Below, in pieces: positions 27,078-39,293 of a stretch of DNA of 64,000 nucleotides. Source of the DNA: Helopsaltes ochotensis. Its lineage: Eukaryota; Chordata; Aves; Passeriformes; Locustellidae. Each line of letters opens with the position of its first letter. Positions within the stretch are counted from its first letter, which is position 1. The notes under the pieces are model-generated. The model did no database searches. It saw only the letters and a program-made list of their open reading frames with translations, and was not told where the DNA came from. The DNA is taken from contig VXBM01000010.1 of NCBI GenBank assembly GCA_013400155.1, positions 544,886 through 608,885 of the forward strand, written 5' to 3'. A program made the position numbers and the translations under genes.

Positions 27078-27113
27078 TTTCATTTCTTCAACCATGGAGT
27101 TGAAGAAATGAAA
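27078..27113. repeat. Perfect 15-bp inverted repeat with 6-base loop
   Basis: The left arm TTTCATTTCTTCAAC (27078-27092) and right arm GTTGAAGAAATGAAA (27099-27113) are exact reverse complements separated by CATGGA. The pairing stops sharply at both outer ends. No transposon terminal repeats, target-site duplication or miRNA-like imperfect long stem are seen around it. Confidence 0.9.
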
Positions 27114-27351
27114 GCGCTAATCCTTCTCAGTGTGGCTTTTAGTTCCAGGCAGAACAGGAGTTCACAGAGCAGTTGGACTATCAGATTGCATCACCTCGGA
27201 AGCCACTTCCACATTGCCATGGCAATGACATGCGACAGTTTCTGAACCTCCTCCACTGAAACTGTTCCCAGTAGGTGACAAACACGGGTTGAGCACTGCA
27301 TCCGATTTTGGAGTTTTTATAAACCACTTTTGGTAGGGACGGGTTGTGGAA

Positions 27352-27370
27352 TCTGTGTGTGTGTGTGTCC
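27352..27370. repeat. Short (TG)n tract
   Basis: Eight tandem TG dinucleotides. It is a small polymorphic-type microsatellite. Confidence 0.8.
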
Positions 27371-27498
27371 TGTGTAGTTATAGCAGTAAAAATCTGACTT
27401 AGCATGTGTTCACAGAGGCTCTGGGTAGCAATAGAACTCACCAGCGTTCCACATAAATAGGTTATGCTACACAAAGTGTATCCTCCTGAATCCGGGAA

Positions 27499-27517
27499 TT
27501 ATTATTATTATTATTAA
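27499..27517. repeat. (ATT)n microsatellite
   Basis: Six ATT units in AT-rich DNA. They are followed by an AATACA-rich degenerate stretch to about 27570. Confidence 0.8.
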
Positions 27518-30051
27518 TGATATCAAATACACCAATACAAACGCAGTATAAATACACAATACACAAATACAAACATATTAATGTTTATGGCAAAGTTGGG
27601 TATTTGAGGAATGTCCTTTTATTGTGCCCTTGGCAGATGTGACTTGGCTGAGCTCAGTTGGGCAAAATAAACTGTGATTTGGCTTCCTGGAAGAAAAGAA
27701 AACACTAGAAATGGGGCTGGGATTCCAATGAGTTCTGTATTTGTTTGGGTTCTTTTTAAAAGTGGTCTAGTCTATATTCGTACCTAAGTGCCTAATGCCT
27801 TTGATCTTTTAACAATGAAATCCAGAGATTGAAAACTATGCCAGTCCTTCTATGCAACGTGCTTAAAATTGGAGATCTGATTAGGTGATTTTGTGTGATT
27901 ATGCATTTTATCAAAGTGACCTGGTTTTTGTTATCAATAATAAGAATTATAGCTTCTTACAAGTAAATAAATACTGATAAACTCATTTTTAAGGGCCTGT
28001 TGCTGAATACTTTCTAACATATTATTTTTGTCTGTATCTTTCCTGAGAATGTTGGCACTTCTGTCAGGTGCATAGCAAGTTCCATATATATCCACCTCTG
28101 GGTGTGCAAGGGTAGGGAGAAGACAGCTTACTTATAACAACATTGCACTCAGATTTCACATATGTTAGCTCCTTCTGCATTGGAAGGTATTGGAAAACGT
28201 GTAAGATGGAAGAAAAGGATTACACTTCTCAAATACACTCATCTTACAAGACTTGCTCTCTATTGATTTTTCCTCAGGATCTCTTTGACTCATGCTAACT
28301 TGATGACAGAAATCCTTGCTCTATAGGGAAGAAAACACTTCAGCTGTGTAGCTTTAAAACTGATGAAAGGTTTGTTTAAACACGGGGGGAATAATCAAGT
28401 CACCTTAAAATCATCTCTGTACTTGAGATGAGCATAGTGCTGTCTCAGTTTGGGAAAATGAATGGTGCTGATGTGTCTAGTACTTTTTTATAACTGCAGA
28501 TACTGCGTATTTAAAAAGCAACACATCAAAGTGATTTAATGCATTAATTGGATAAAAGGAAAAACAAGTAAGTCTCTAAATGAGGGAAACTTAATAAACC
28601 TGGCAGATCTTTTCCAAATAGAGGAGTTTTTTCTTTGTATAATGCAGAATTCTTCTGAAAGCAAATTTTTTCTTTGATTTAGCCTTGATTAAGTGTTTCA
28701 GGGGTAAAAAATCCAATTATGCCTAAACTCAATGTGTTGAAAATACTCAGAAGAGAACTTAAAGCTAATTGATGTATCTGAATTCATATTCAAAGTGAGG
28801 AATTACCTAACATATGTCTGTGAAGCATTGTACCAAGGTGTTCATTTCCTTGCAGCGTCTTTCTTCTTTCAAGATACTGCCCTCAAAACTTTAAATCAAA
28901 ACAAGCAAATCCAGTATCACAAACACACTGATTGCTTTTCAAACTGTCTGAAGAGTTCAAACCACATGCTGAATTAGTGGATCAGAATTCTCTAGAACAC
29001 TTTCCTTTACTCCAATTAACTTGTTTTCTGACCTTGGGGAAAGTCATTGGACATTCTTTTTGTCCATATATCAGTAGTATAAGGATAAGGATGTTTATTA
29101 AGTGATGTTTACAGGGTTTTTTTTAAAAATCAGTTCATACGGAAAGACAAAAATGTGACATTTTACTGTTAATAACTTTCAAATCTCTTTAAACCTAAAC
29201 ATCTCCAAGGTGATGTTACTTTTTTATGTTTCTTACTTAATGCTGCATTACTGTGTGATTTTTGGGTGTTGCTAATGTTGCTACACCTTAGCAAGGGCAA
29301 AGGTATAACGTTATGTTTCAGTGGCCTAAGAGTACAGGCAACAACAAAAGAAATCAGTGAGACAGTAGTGAGTTTCTAATTTCTCACTCTAAGGAAAGAG
29401 CATACTTTGGGCCTCTTATTGAGAAAAGTGTTATTTTTCATTTTCCTTATGAATTGAAAAATGAACTTTGCTCAAAACTGAGAAATATTTATGGCTACAC
29501 CAGATAAACAGGCGTATTTTGTTGGCAGCACTCATTGGCTTTCTTCGTGCTGTGCAACCTGACCTGAATAGGTTGTAAAAAGAGGTGATAATATAATGAG
29601 AGATAGTTATAAAGAAAATTGGGGAAAATGTGACCAGTTCATTTTCCTCTAAAATGTAATTTAGTTTTTCCAAGCAGCAATAAAACATAGGTATTTAGGA
29701 TAGTAAGTGGAGGTATGTATTTGTCCCAGACAGACTTTTGAATGGAGTAACATCATAATGATGTTGGTATCTGCTAAAAAAAAAATCAGCAAAGACCATT
29801 CATAAGTCATGTTAAAATAGTTGGAAAATTATATTTCCTGCCAATTTTTACATTTTTACATATGGTCAAATTTCAACTGCAAGGGGGACACTGAGGTACT
29901 CCTTTATAGAGCCAAATTGTACCTAGCAAGACTTGCCATAGCTGCAGTGACTGGAATGAGTCCAGAAAAGCTCTTTCAGGGCTGCTCCAGAGCTGGACTT
30001 GTGGAACAGCACTGGCTGATGCTGTGCTGATAGCTGGGTACTCTCACCACC

Positions 30052-30360
30052 ATGGCACAGCCTGCAGTGGGTGCAGGGAGCCCTGGGGCTGGTGTAGCAC
30101 CGGAGCAGGATCCAGAGCGGGATCCCGTGGAGCTCGTTATGGCATTGCTGGGCAAGGGACAAATGGTGGTGGCCATTCCCAGCCAGGACAGGCTCAGGGC
30201 TGCACTGGGGGTTGGCTGCTGTGTTCATGTGCCCGAGCCTGTAAAGGAAAGCTGTAAAGCTGTTGTGAAAGCCACTGTGGGTGGTTTTGCATCTCCCCGC
30301 CAGCCTCAGGGACAGCGTATATCCAGCAGACACAAATGGCGTGTTGCTCCTCAGCCCTGA
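30052..30360 (+). other. Unrecognised 102-codon ORF in a GC-richer patch
   Basis: The ATG sits in ACCATGG, the optimal vertebrate start context. The frame (MAQPAVGAGSPGAGVAP...) is 102 codons, Ala/Gly/Pro/Val-rich, and ends at a TGA. A 166-codon ORF (30423 to 29923) runs through the same bases on the other strand, so at most one can be meaningful. Neither resembles a protein I know. Local GC content is above the flanks, which alone lengthens chance ORFs. It could also lie in an unidentified repeat. Confidence 0.15.
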
Positions 30361-32780
30361 CTGATGCCACCAGTGCAGTATATATTTACAGTGGTCATGT
30401 AAACACAGGTACTTCAAAGGCATTATATGAAGGATATAGCAAAGGCTCTGGGCATCTTCCCTTTGATGTTTTGAATTGTGGATGAAGCCTGCTATGCTAA
30501 AAGAATTTCTCTGTGTGAGGTGTGTTTAGCTCTCAGTTTAGCCCTCAAAACCTGAAAGTATGCTGTTTTTTGACTTAAGTGTTGTTATCAATTTTTACAC
30601 AAAGCCATGAAGTTTAAAAATAAATTGAACAGTTATTTCTAGTGTGCTTAATTAGAACTGAGTTAAGTGAGGATAAACCCAGACTTGGGAGTGACTGTCC
30701 CACTTAACCAGAGATCGCTGGTCCATGAATTTTTTTTCTATTAATATAATTGCTTCTCTCCATTTTCAGGTCTTATTGCATGGTTGTCTGTTATGAAAGA
30801 TGTTCACTAATGCTTACTCTGTTTAACTTGAGGTGTATCAATGCATTTAAACGTGCCTAAGAGGATACATGTCTATAGACAGTACATAGCAACTGCCTAT
30901 TTAACTCATTGCTCTTCATTCTCATGAATACATCATCAGTGTCTCAGATAAGGGTCAAACGAACAAATAATAATTAAAAATATTTGATGGAATTAGCTTT
31001 ATTTGCATTGTTATTAACTTCTTCCATTCAGTTTTTGTTCTTGGATGATGTGAGTGAACCTTTCAGCTGTTAGAGGCCCTTTTATCAGCTTTGCCAGTGA
31101 TATGCATGTGCTTCTCAAAGGAAATGCACTTTTCTCCACAGCTTGCTTCAGAGAATAAAAGGGAGTTTTGGAAACTGTGAAATGTGTTATAGCGAATGAC
31201 TGTTAATTCTCTGTCTGATATAGCTGGACTTTAGTCGACAGAAATGCTGTGTGGCTGATAGGAGTTTTTGAACTATGGAGACTGTGATTAAAAGTAATTA
31301 AATATTGAAATTTTTAAAAGATATCTATGAACACTGACTCAATAGAAGTATATTTAAATATTGTTCTTAGATGAGATACGTATTTTCTTAGTACGTCATG
31401 ATTTTACTGATTTGAAGTCCTGTACCAGGATTAAAATGGCATCAGAGAGTTCAATTATACAGAAGGTTATGTCATCTTTATATGTAGCAATCTCCCAGTG
31501 TAAACTGCATGAAAATGTGTTTCAGATGCATTAAACAACAGCACCTCAAGAGTCAGACCTCCCAGAAGGTCTTTGCCAATGCATTGTACAAGGGTGAACT
31601 GGCAAACTGTTGATGTAATTTCACTTTCCCTGTAATCCCTGGTAGTTGTTGCTTCATTTTAGCAGGCAAATGAGTTCATTGTGTACTTTGGGAAACAGTT
31701 CACAACTGAGAAAATATAATTCTGTCCCCTGGAAATCAGTAGTAAAACTTCAGTTGAGTTCTACAGAGTCGGGACTGACATAATCCTACGCATGTGGAAC
31801 AGGACCAGCAAAAGCTTCAGCATTTTAGGAATATCCAGAAGTTATAATTTGCCCACACCTAACATTCTTTATCCAGCAGGAATTACACTGGCTTTTCCCA
31901 TTAGAAAACAGGCATGGTTTAGTCTTTGTCAGTTATCTACATATTTGTGTTCAGCTTTGTGCATGGGGATAAACTGATCCATGCAAGTATCCAGAAATGC
32001 CAAGCAGGCAAGTCAGGGACACCGGTCGCTGCTGCACTGCAGTCACAAGCTTCTCTCCTCACCAGTAAACATTCATTCCTTTTTTTTTTTTTTTTTTAGT
32101 TTCTCTACAGCTCAAGAATTGCAACAGAAACCAGAAAGAATGCTGTCTGCTCCCACTGATTTTCAGTCTGCTGCTAATTGAGACATAGCACTAACTCTGT
32201 GTTGCTGGTGTATGTGACAACTCACACCCATTTGCTGTCTAATAGTGTTATTCCTCTGGCTTTAGAAACTAAATCTGGCATCTCATTTTACAGCTTGGGA
32301 AAAGATCCTATGAGGAACAAAGCACTAAGATTCAGTCAGAAGTGTCTAGTCACTAATATCAGTCACCATCTCAGCTCACAAAAGTGCCTGGATTAGTGTT
32401 TTACAGAAGCCTATTTGTTAAAAGAAGGAAAAGGTTTGTTTTAAAAGACAATGTCTTGGTAGGATGCCTATTAAAATAACAATTACAGCCTATAGAAATG
32501 GCAGTTTTGGAACAGTCCTGGAAATGTTCTGCTTGTTTTCTAACCATCCACTCTAAAAAAACTTGTGTAGATGTGATGTCTTGAGTTCTTTAAGGGGCTT
32601 TTGCCAGGCTGACAAAACAGGAATCTGAACTCCTAAACACACAAGCCAACCCTACAGTTTTTTCCCCATATAAAGATATTACAGTCATAGCAAACATTTC
32701 AAAGACTAGGAATTTTAGAATTGCAGTGAGGAGGGGATCACTTGAAGCATTGGTCATGAAGCAGAATGTCCCTTTGTTTT
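30361..32780. other. Non-coding DNA, no gene seen
   Basis: Short unrelated ORFs only. An 18-T run lies at 32080-32097. No transposon was identified before the LTR that begins near 32785. Confidence 0.6.
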
Positions 32781-32784
32781 CTAG

Positions 32785-33281
32785 GTGAGAGGAATGACAA
32801 GATTTTCTTTGCAAACAGGCAGTGGGTCTGCTGGTAGATAAAATGAGCACTGAGAGATAAGAGAAATAATGGGAAGGATACTACTGATTGATGAATGGAA
32901 AATAAGATATTTGCCTTTACGAACAAACTGTAGGTTTGCTGATAAATGAAATTGGATATTGAAAGATGAAAGAAACAATGGGGAAAACCCATAAGTCCCA
33001 TAAGAATTAAAAATTAGGGGAGTTATACTTTAAACGGGGAATCGTAGGTCTTAGGCATTCCGGAAAGTCTGTACCTCTGAAGTACCTCAGCCAATGGGGA
33101 AGGAGAGGGCAAAATGCGGCCAGGAAATTAGGATAAAAAGGAGGCTGAGTCCTCCGAAAATTTGAGAAACCCCAGGGGAAATGCCCCATGGCCTCTCCCT
33201 TTATTCGAATAAAGTAAAAGGACTCCTCTGTCTCCTTTTTGGACATAAACCTCTGGCGTTTGTGAATTAATTTTCCTAACA
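32785..33281 (+). mobile_element. Solo LTR of an ERVK-like endogenous retrovirus
   Basis: The segment has complete LTR architecture on the + strand. There is a CCAAT box at 33091, a TATA-like ATAAAAAG at 33133-33140, a polyadenylation signal AATAAA at 33208-33213, a GT-rich stretch, and an end in ...CCTAACA. The spacing and the short R region match avian betaretrovirus/ERVK-type LTRs. U3 contains an imperfect duplication of about 105 bases offset. No gag, pol or env coding sequence follows, so this is a solo LTR left by LTR-LTR recombination. The 5' boundary (a TG near 32785) is inferred, and I could not find a clean target-site duplication. Confidence 0.75.
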
Positions 33282-35540
33282 TAGAGATGCTGCTTCAAAT
33301 TAGGTAGTAATTTAGAAAATATCTGTACTGCAGAGATAAATCATTGTATCCCTTCATTGTTGCCACAAACAAAACCTGCATAAAAATGCCTTCTTTGAGT
33401 GTGCTGGCATGTGAAAACTGCCCTTGCTGTCTCCTTGCTGCCCTGAGCTGAACTCTAGCTGCGCTACACAGAGTTGCAATGGAGATAAGCAGGTGGTCAG
33501 CCTTCCCTTTCATGATGCTTCCCAAACCTCCCAGGCTCACTTTTGAGTCTCTAGTTTTTTATTCCTATGTTCTGGTATGGAAACATCCTTCAACTTTAAT
33601 AAATTGTAAATAATTTTTGGCCCAACTCTGTCCTTGCAGCATTTATATACAGCTTCTATAAAAGGTTTCCATCCTTCAGCCAGCAGTCTGCAAGGCAGCT
33701 GTGATCCACTGTGCTGGTCTGGTCTTGGTGATTAGGGAACTTCTTCCCTCTCTGTAAAGTCTGCTAAGTCAGATAGTCCCACGCTCGGGGATCCACATGA
33801 GGCCTTGCCACAGTTTGCTGCTATCTGAAATTAATATTTAAGCCTGACAACATATTCAAGGACCTGTGGTGTAGGATTAAGAAGATTCAGGCTTCAGAGC
33901 CAAACCCAAAACTTGCCCAGCATTTTCTCTCCAAAGTTAGCTGGAAAAAAGCCCACAAAATTTCTGTATTAACCATCAACTTTGGAAAAGAGAAAATCCA
34001 CAATTTCTAATGCAGCACTTATCTTAGAATATACTTGCTTTATTAGGAGGCTGAACCTTTGCCTGAAGCTCCTCTGCCGGACTCAGAGGAGCTGTGTCTG
34101 GAGCAGACAGTAGCACTCACTACCTCAAGTGTACCTGTAAAAAGCTGCTTAGGGAGAAAGAAACCAAAAAGATTGGGAGAAAAACAAACAAACCAACAAA
34201 AACAAAAAACCAAACCAACCAAACAAAAAAAACCAGAGTAGAGAAAGGGGGGAGTCATATTTCTTAAAGGCTGGACTGTATTAGAGCATTGAAAGGTCAG
34301 CATTGTCTGTTTAGGGCCAGGCTCTTAATTTAGTACACTGATGGATGCTTCATGCTAGAGGGGAGGCTTTTCAAGCAGTGTCACTTTACATTTGGCCAGA
34401 GGAAGAAAGATTATCATCTCCTTTCCTGCAATGTGGAAAGGAGGCCACCATCCCACTCATCTTCAGACATGTGGAAACAGTGGGGGAAATTAAACTCACG
34501 ACAGCTCACACTGTTTCCTGTGTGCCAGTCGGAGATGGAAATATCCAAAGCAAACACTGCTTCCCATATATTGGCTGCAGGGACTCTGACAGACTGCAGT
34601 GAGACTCAAATCAGTGCTAACTGACAGCATTTTTATAGGCATTCAAACACAAAAGAGGAGCAAATGGCTGAGGAAATGGGTCTGTAGCCCTTGCAAAATC
34701 TTCCAACATTTTTTTTAGTATCTTTGGGAGTTCAGTTTCTGCAGGCTGGCCAAATACAGCTGCAGAAGCACACAGGGCCATCAGCACACTTTGTTTGGAT
34801 GCCTCAAATCTAGCCTACCTGTCTAGATACTCCAAACTAGTTTATGAACACAGCAAGTTTTACACAGCCCATCTGTGCTGTTTTCTGGTATAGTGTGTCC
34901 ATAGCACTCCACAAGGGGCATCACACCACTTTCAGCCCAGGACCCAGTCTTCACACTCTGCTTCATGGCTTCACACAGGGCACTCCCACAGCTGATATCT
35001 ATATCTTCTGGCTCCACAAAGGACTTCATTCTCAAGATTGCCTATTGATCATCATTTGTGAGCCCTGCAATTCCCACTATTGCTCTCCTGTGAATCATTC
35101 CAAGCTACTCTGAGAAATTTGCTGCCCTTTCTGCTCTCCCGATAAGTCACCACCTCCTTCTCATGAGCTGGCAGCTGATTGAAACGGATATGAGATTTTC
35201 AAAGCATGGAAATAAAATTTAGCATTCTAATTATATTTTTCTAGGTGCTAGTAATAATAATGTAGTATTGATTCATCATATCTCAGGCTGGAAAACTCAG
35301 CAAGTCAGCAAGATTGGAAAATGCAAAATTATTTTAAAGACACTCTGTAATGAAATACTGACTTAAAAATTGTAATTGTGAAAAAATAGTGAATATTTCT
35401 GCACACTCCTCCCTACGTGAAAACTTTAAATTGCAAGGTACAGGTTTTTATATGACAGAATTATACTAGAGCAAGGGAAAAACAAGGAGTTAAAACAATT
35501 CATATTGGGTTGGGATGAAAGGAGAGCTGAAAGCAATCCC
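33282..35540. other. Non-coding DNA, no gene seen
   Basis: Only short ORFs without recognisable products. The C/A-rich tract at 34174-34234 explains the lysine/glutamine-rich ORF there. Confidence 0.6.
34174..34234. repeat. A/C-rich simple repeat (CAAA/CCAA)
   Basis: Degenerate CAAA, CAACAAAA and CCAA units form a strand-asymmetric low-complexity tract. Confidence 0.75.
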
Positions 35541-35542
35541 AC

Positions 35543-36172
35543 TGAATCATAGAATAAGCAAGCTGAATTAGAAGGGACCCATCAGGATCATCGAGTCCAG
35601 CTCCTGACCCTGCACAACACCATCCCCAAGAGTTACACCACGTGCCTGAAAGCACTGTCCAAACACTTTTTGAACTCTGTCAGGCTGGTGCTGTGACCAC
35701 TGCCCTGGGAGCCTGTTCCAGTGCACAACCATCCTCTGGGAACTTTCTCCTGATATTCAATCTAAACCTTCCCCAGCACAACTTCAGGCCATTCCCTCAT
35801 GTCCTGTCATTGGTCACCACAGAGAAGAGATCAGTGTCTGTCCCTCCTCTTCATGAGGAAGTTGTAACTGCAGTGAGGGCTCCCCTCATCTCCTCCAGGC
35901 TGAACAGACCCAGTGACCTCAGCCACTCCTCATACAGCTTATTCTCAAGGCCCTTCACCATCTTCATTGCCCTCCTTTGCACACTGTCTAACAACTTAGT
36001 ATCTTTTCTTATATTGTGGCGCCCCAAACTTGCCCCCAGGATTCGAGGTGAGGCCACCTCGGTGCAGAGCAGAGCAGAGCAGGACAATCCCCTCCCTTGC
36101 CCATCTGTGAAGCTGGATGCAGCCCAGGACAGGGCTGGCCCTCCTGGCTGCCAGGGCACAGCCAGTGGGATG
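35543..36172 (-). mobile_element. CR1 LINE fragment, minus strand
   Basis: Reading the minus strand from 36172, the sequence encodes the C-terminal CR1 RT region (LLDSVQRRAMKMVKGLE). It then continues through the characteristic 3' part to a tail near 35543, where the + strand reads ACTGAATCATAGAAT, the complement of the ATTCTATGATT-type CR1 end. The + strand ORF of 179 codons covering 35642-36181 is antisense to the element and not a gene. It is 5'-truncated, about 630 bases, with stops in the RT frame. It is fairly well preserved, so younger than the 23.57 kb remnant. Confidence 0.95.
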
Positions 36173-38888
36173 GTGGGATAAACTCAGGGGTGAGCATGCA
36201 GTGCTGGAAAACAGAATATCAAGGTGCAAATTTCTGCCTTGTTGACTGTATTTCTTTCTTTCATAGGCATGGAGATCTATCAGGCAGGAAAGTCACTGGA
36301 CGAGAGGAAAATTGCTTTAGCCAGTGTGGCTGAGGGTTCAGAGGTGAGCTCTGCAGCTGAGAGTATGACTCTTATTTAGTAAGCAAAACATTCCTGAGGC
36401 TGCAAAACCTCAGCAATTGGTTGGTATTCCATCCACTGTCCGCAGATCTACCCCTCTCTGCTGGTGGTACTGAACAGCAGCTGCCAGCATAAGAGATGCT
36501 TTGGAGATCCCAAGGACAGCTTAGCCTTAGGTTTAAGACATAATCAAGGGGAAGAGGACCTGTGGAACAAGAATGCCAAAAGGTCACAGAGACAAAGGCC
36601 ATTTCATCCCTATTTTAACAGCTGCCACCTGCATGGGCATGATGAAGAGATGCTCAATGTCTGGAGATCCGTGTGAAGCTGCACACAAGGCACAGGGAGC
36701 TCAGTTAAATGAGTGCTCCTCAACTGAGGCAGCTCTGTGATTGCCACTGCCAGTCTGTGGCTCAACAGGTCTGGCTGCCTGAGGACTTAATATTCCCTAG
36801 ACTTCCACAGATCTCTTCCTTAATGTTCTCTAATGGATAAATGCCAGCACAATGCAGTAGATAAATATGTGCTCCTAGTACTATTGACACAGCAGATCAG
36901 GCATTCGTACTTAAGGCTTATTTTCCTCATTTGTTACTTACTTAAATAGAGAAAGAAAAGGGAAAAGGTGCAAGAAGCAAAGAGCCTTTTTTTGAAGGAA
37001 TAGCAGCAAATCAGTCTAGTTGTTGAACTGCTTGGAGCTGTCAGAAGGTAAGAACTTCCTGTTCATTTTTGATGGCAAATGGGGAAGGCAATCTATTTCC
37101 CCTTCTAGCCTCTTGTTCTGGAGAGAGCTAGTCCTTTCAGCAGAGAATTTGGGTGATAGAATTCATATAGACTTCAAAAAGATCAGATGCAGATATCAAT
37201 GGCATCATAGAGATGACATCTTCAAGCTGGGGTGGTCATTGTGTCTATTTAATGGAAAATCATGCAGCTATCAGACGAGCTCTAAGCAGTTGCCTCAACT
37301 GCCCTTTCTTAAAAGAGGGGCCACAGTACATTACATCCAAAAGCTGTTCAGTGGGTTCATCAGGGATCTAACAAGCAGTTTGCAGAAATAGCATGAGCTC
37401 GATTTTAGACAGATTTATGGTTTATTTGTTTTTTAAAGTTCTAGTTACTGCAGAAAACCATTTGACTTTTAATGACAGTAAGTGCGTACACATAATCAGT
37501 TTTTCTCCCTCATTGTCCTGTACCTTTGTTGCTGCAAGCAGACAGGTAAGTAGGATATGCAAAAATCCTAGTTGTGTTCTGTGAAGTTCTCAAAATGACG
37601 GAATGTTTAAACATTTCACCTCCTCACCATAGTAAGAAGGCACAGCAGACAAATACGGCTGAGAAGAGCATGATGTGTACATAAATCCCAGTCTAAAACA
37701 TAAGTGCTTGGTCAGATCTTCTGAGAGCAAAGACTCAGCTTGGTATCTCTGGTAATAGCGTTCATCTCTGCACACACTCCTAGCCTGTAAATGAGAATGA
37801 GTTTGGATGAATAAATGCTTCTTGCTTTTATACCAGATACACCTAAACAAGTTTGAATTTAATAATTGTAGAGCAAACTCTGTGGACCAATAGAATGACG
37901 TGAAATAACATCACTTCAGAAACCCTACATATTCTTAGTAAAAAATTCAGAATTTTTCTTCTCTCATTAGACAAAATGTCAACAAAAGTTTGGAGGCCTT
38001 CAACTTTGGAATTTTATTATGGTTCATACTGAACTAAGAAACTTGCTGAAGTTGTGATTCTGAGTTTAAAGGGGGGAAGGGACACAGATGGCTCCTGTAA
38101 AGTTGGTTTTTCTCCAGAAGTTTTGTTTCTACACTAACTTTACAAATGTAGCTAGGATTTTATAAATAGGTATCATATGAAATGCAACATGGCCTGTGAA
38201 ATTGAAGCAGCTCTTGGCCTAACCTCCAAAAGACTGATTTGGTTTAGCTAAACTCTGCCAAGTCAGGAGTGGATTTGAAGGCAATTACCAAGCCATACGT
38301 TGTCCTTATCTTTACACAAACAGACCCTTTTAATCATAGCACAGCTCCTGCACTGTCACGTGTTCCTTCACAGGACCCAGCCCAGTTTCACACCAGTGGT
38401 TGTTTCCCCTTTGACCGTGCCCGCCTGTGTGGGCAGAGCCCAGTGTGCTGGCTGCCTCCACTGCCCTCCTCTCAAACATCTTTTGGGGGTTGGCAGGCAC
38501 GGCAGCCTCCACACTCATCCAGCTCCCTGGGCAAGATGCCACGTGAGCCACTGCCAGTAGCACAGGAAAGGGGAAGCAGGAAGGTGTGATCATTAAAATC
38601 CGCAACCACTGCGTGTACCCATACAGGAGGAGGTCCTAGGAGGTCCCAAGGAGGTCCCTTCACATTAGGGCAACTATTAAAAAATTACAATGATGGTTAA
38701 GGGAGGATGCAAACTGACCTTTAGCCTGCAATAACCCAACAGGTGAACATGGCTTTGATTCTGCTGCATGCTGAGCTTTAGGGATCACATATTGTTAATG
38801 TGGGTTAATAAGAGAGATGTCATGATAGTTTTATTATTATTTTATGTGCACGGAGTTGAGTAAACTCTGGACAAATCTTGGGAAACAG
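36173..38888. other. Non-coding DNA, no gene seen
   Basis: Contains a 123-codon ORF at 37020-37391 and a GC-richer patch around 38.34-38.57 kb with overlapping ORFs on both strands. None is recognisable. No repeat family was identified. Confidence 0.55.
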
Positions 38889-39198
38889 NNNNNNNNNNNN
38901 NNNNNNNNNNNNNNNNNNNNNNNNNNNNNNNNNNNNNNNNNNNNNNNNNNNNNNNNNNNNNNNNNNNNNNNNNNNNNNNNNNNNNNNNNNNNNNNNNNNN
39001 NNNNNNNNNNNNNNNNNNNNNNNNNNNNNNNNNNNNNNNNNNNNNNNNNNNNNNNNNNNNNNNNNNNNNNNNNNNNNNNNNNNNNNNNNNNNNNNNNNNN
39101 NNNNNNNNNNNNNNNNNNNNNNNNNNNNNNNNNNNNNNNNNNNNNNNNNNNNNNNNNNNNNNNNNNNNNNNNNNNNNNNNNNNNNNNNNNNNNNNNNN
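38889..39198. other. Assembly gap (310 N)
   Basis: Unsequenced bases. The gap begins in unique sequence on the left and abuts a GGAAA pentanucleotide array on the right, so the missing sequence is probably more of that array. ORFs spanning the gap are artefacts. Confidence 0.98.
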
Positions 39199-39293
39199 AG
39201 GAAAGGAAAGGAAAGGAAAGGAAAGGAAAGGAAAGGAAAGGAAAGGAAAGGAAAGGAAAGGAAAGGAAAGGAAAGGAAAGGAAAGGAAAGGAA
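39199..39293. repeat. (GGAAA)n pentanucleotide array
   Basis: About 19 near-perfect units of a purine-only pentamer directly next to the gap. The true array length is unknown. Such pure purine/pyrimidine tracts are hard to sequence and can form triplex-like structures. Confidence 0.97.

Larger units (their letters stand above)
23671..29900. other. AT-rich non-coding DNA with simple repeats
   Basis: No gene or named transposon is seen. The stretch includes a long poly-A run, a T8G tandem repeat, a short (ATT)n tract near 27500 and a perfect hairpin near 27.1 kb, listed separately. Confidence 0.6.

Noticed and set aside
35642..36181. 179-codon + strand ORF, the longest gap-free + strand ORF of the window
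   Set aside because: It is antisense to a CR1 element on the minus strand, whose RT C-terminus and 3' end are clearly recognisable.
37020..37391. 123-codon + strand ORF
   Set aside because: No recognisable motif, no promoter, CpG or splice context supporting it.
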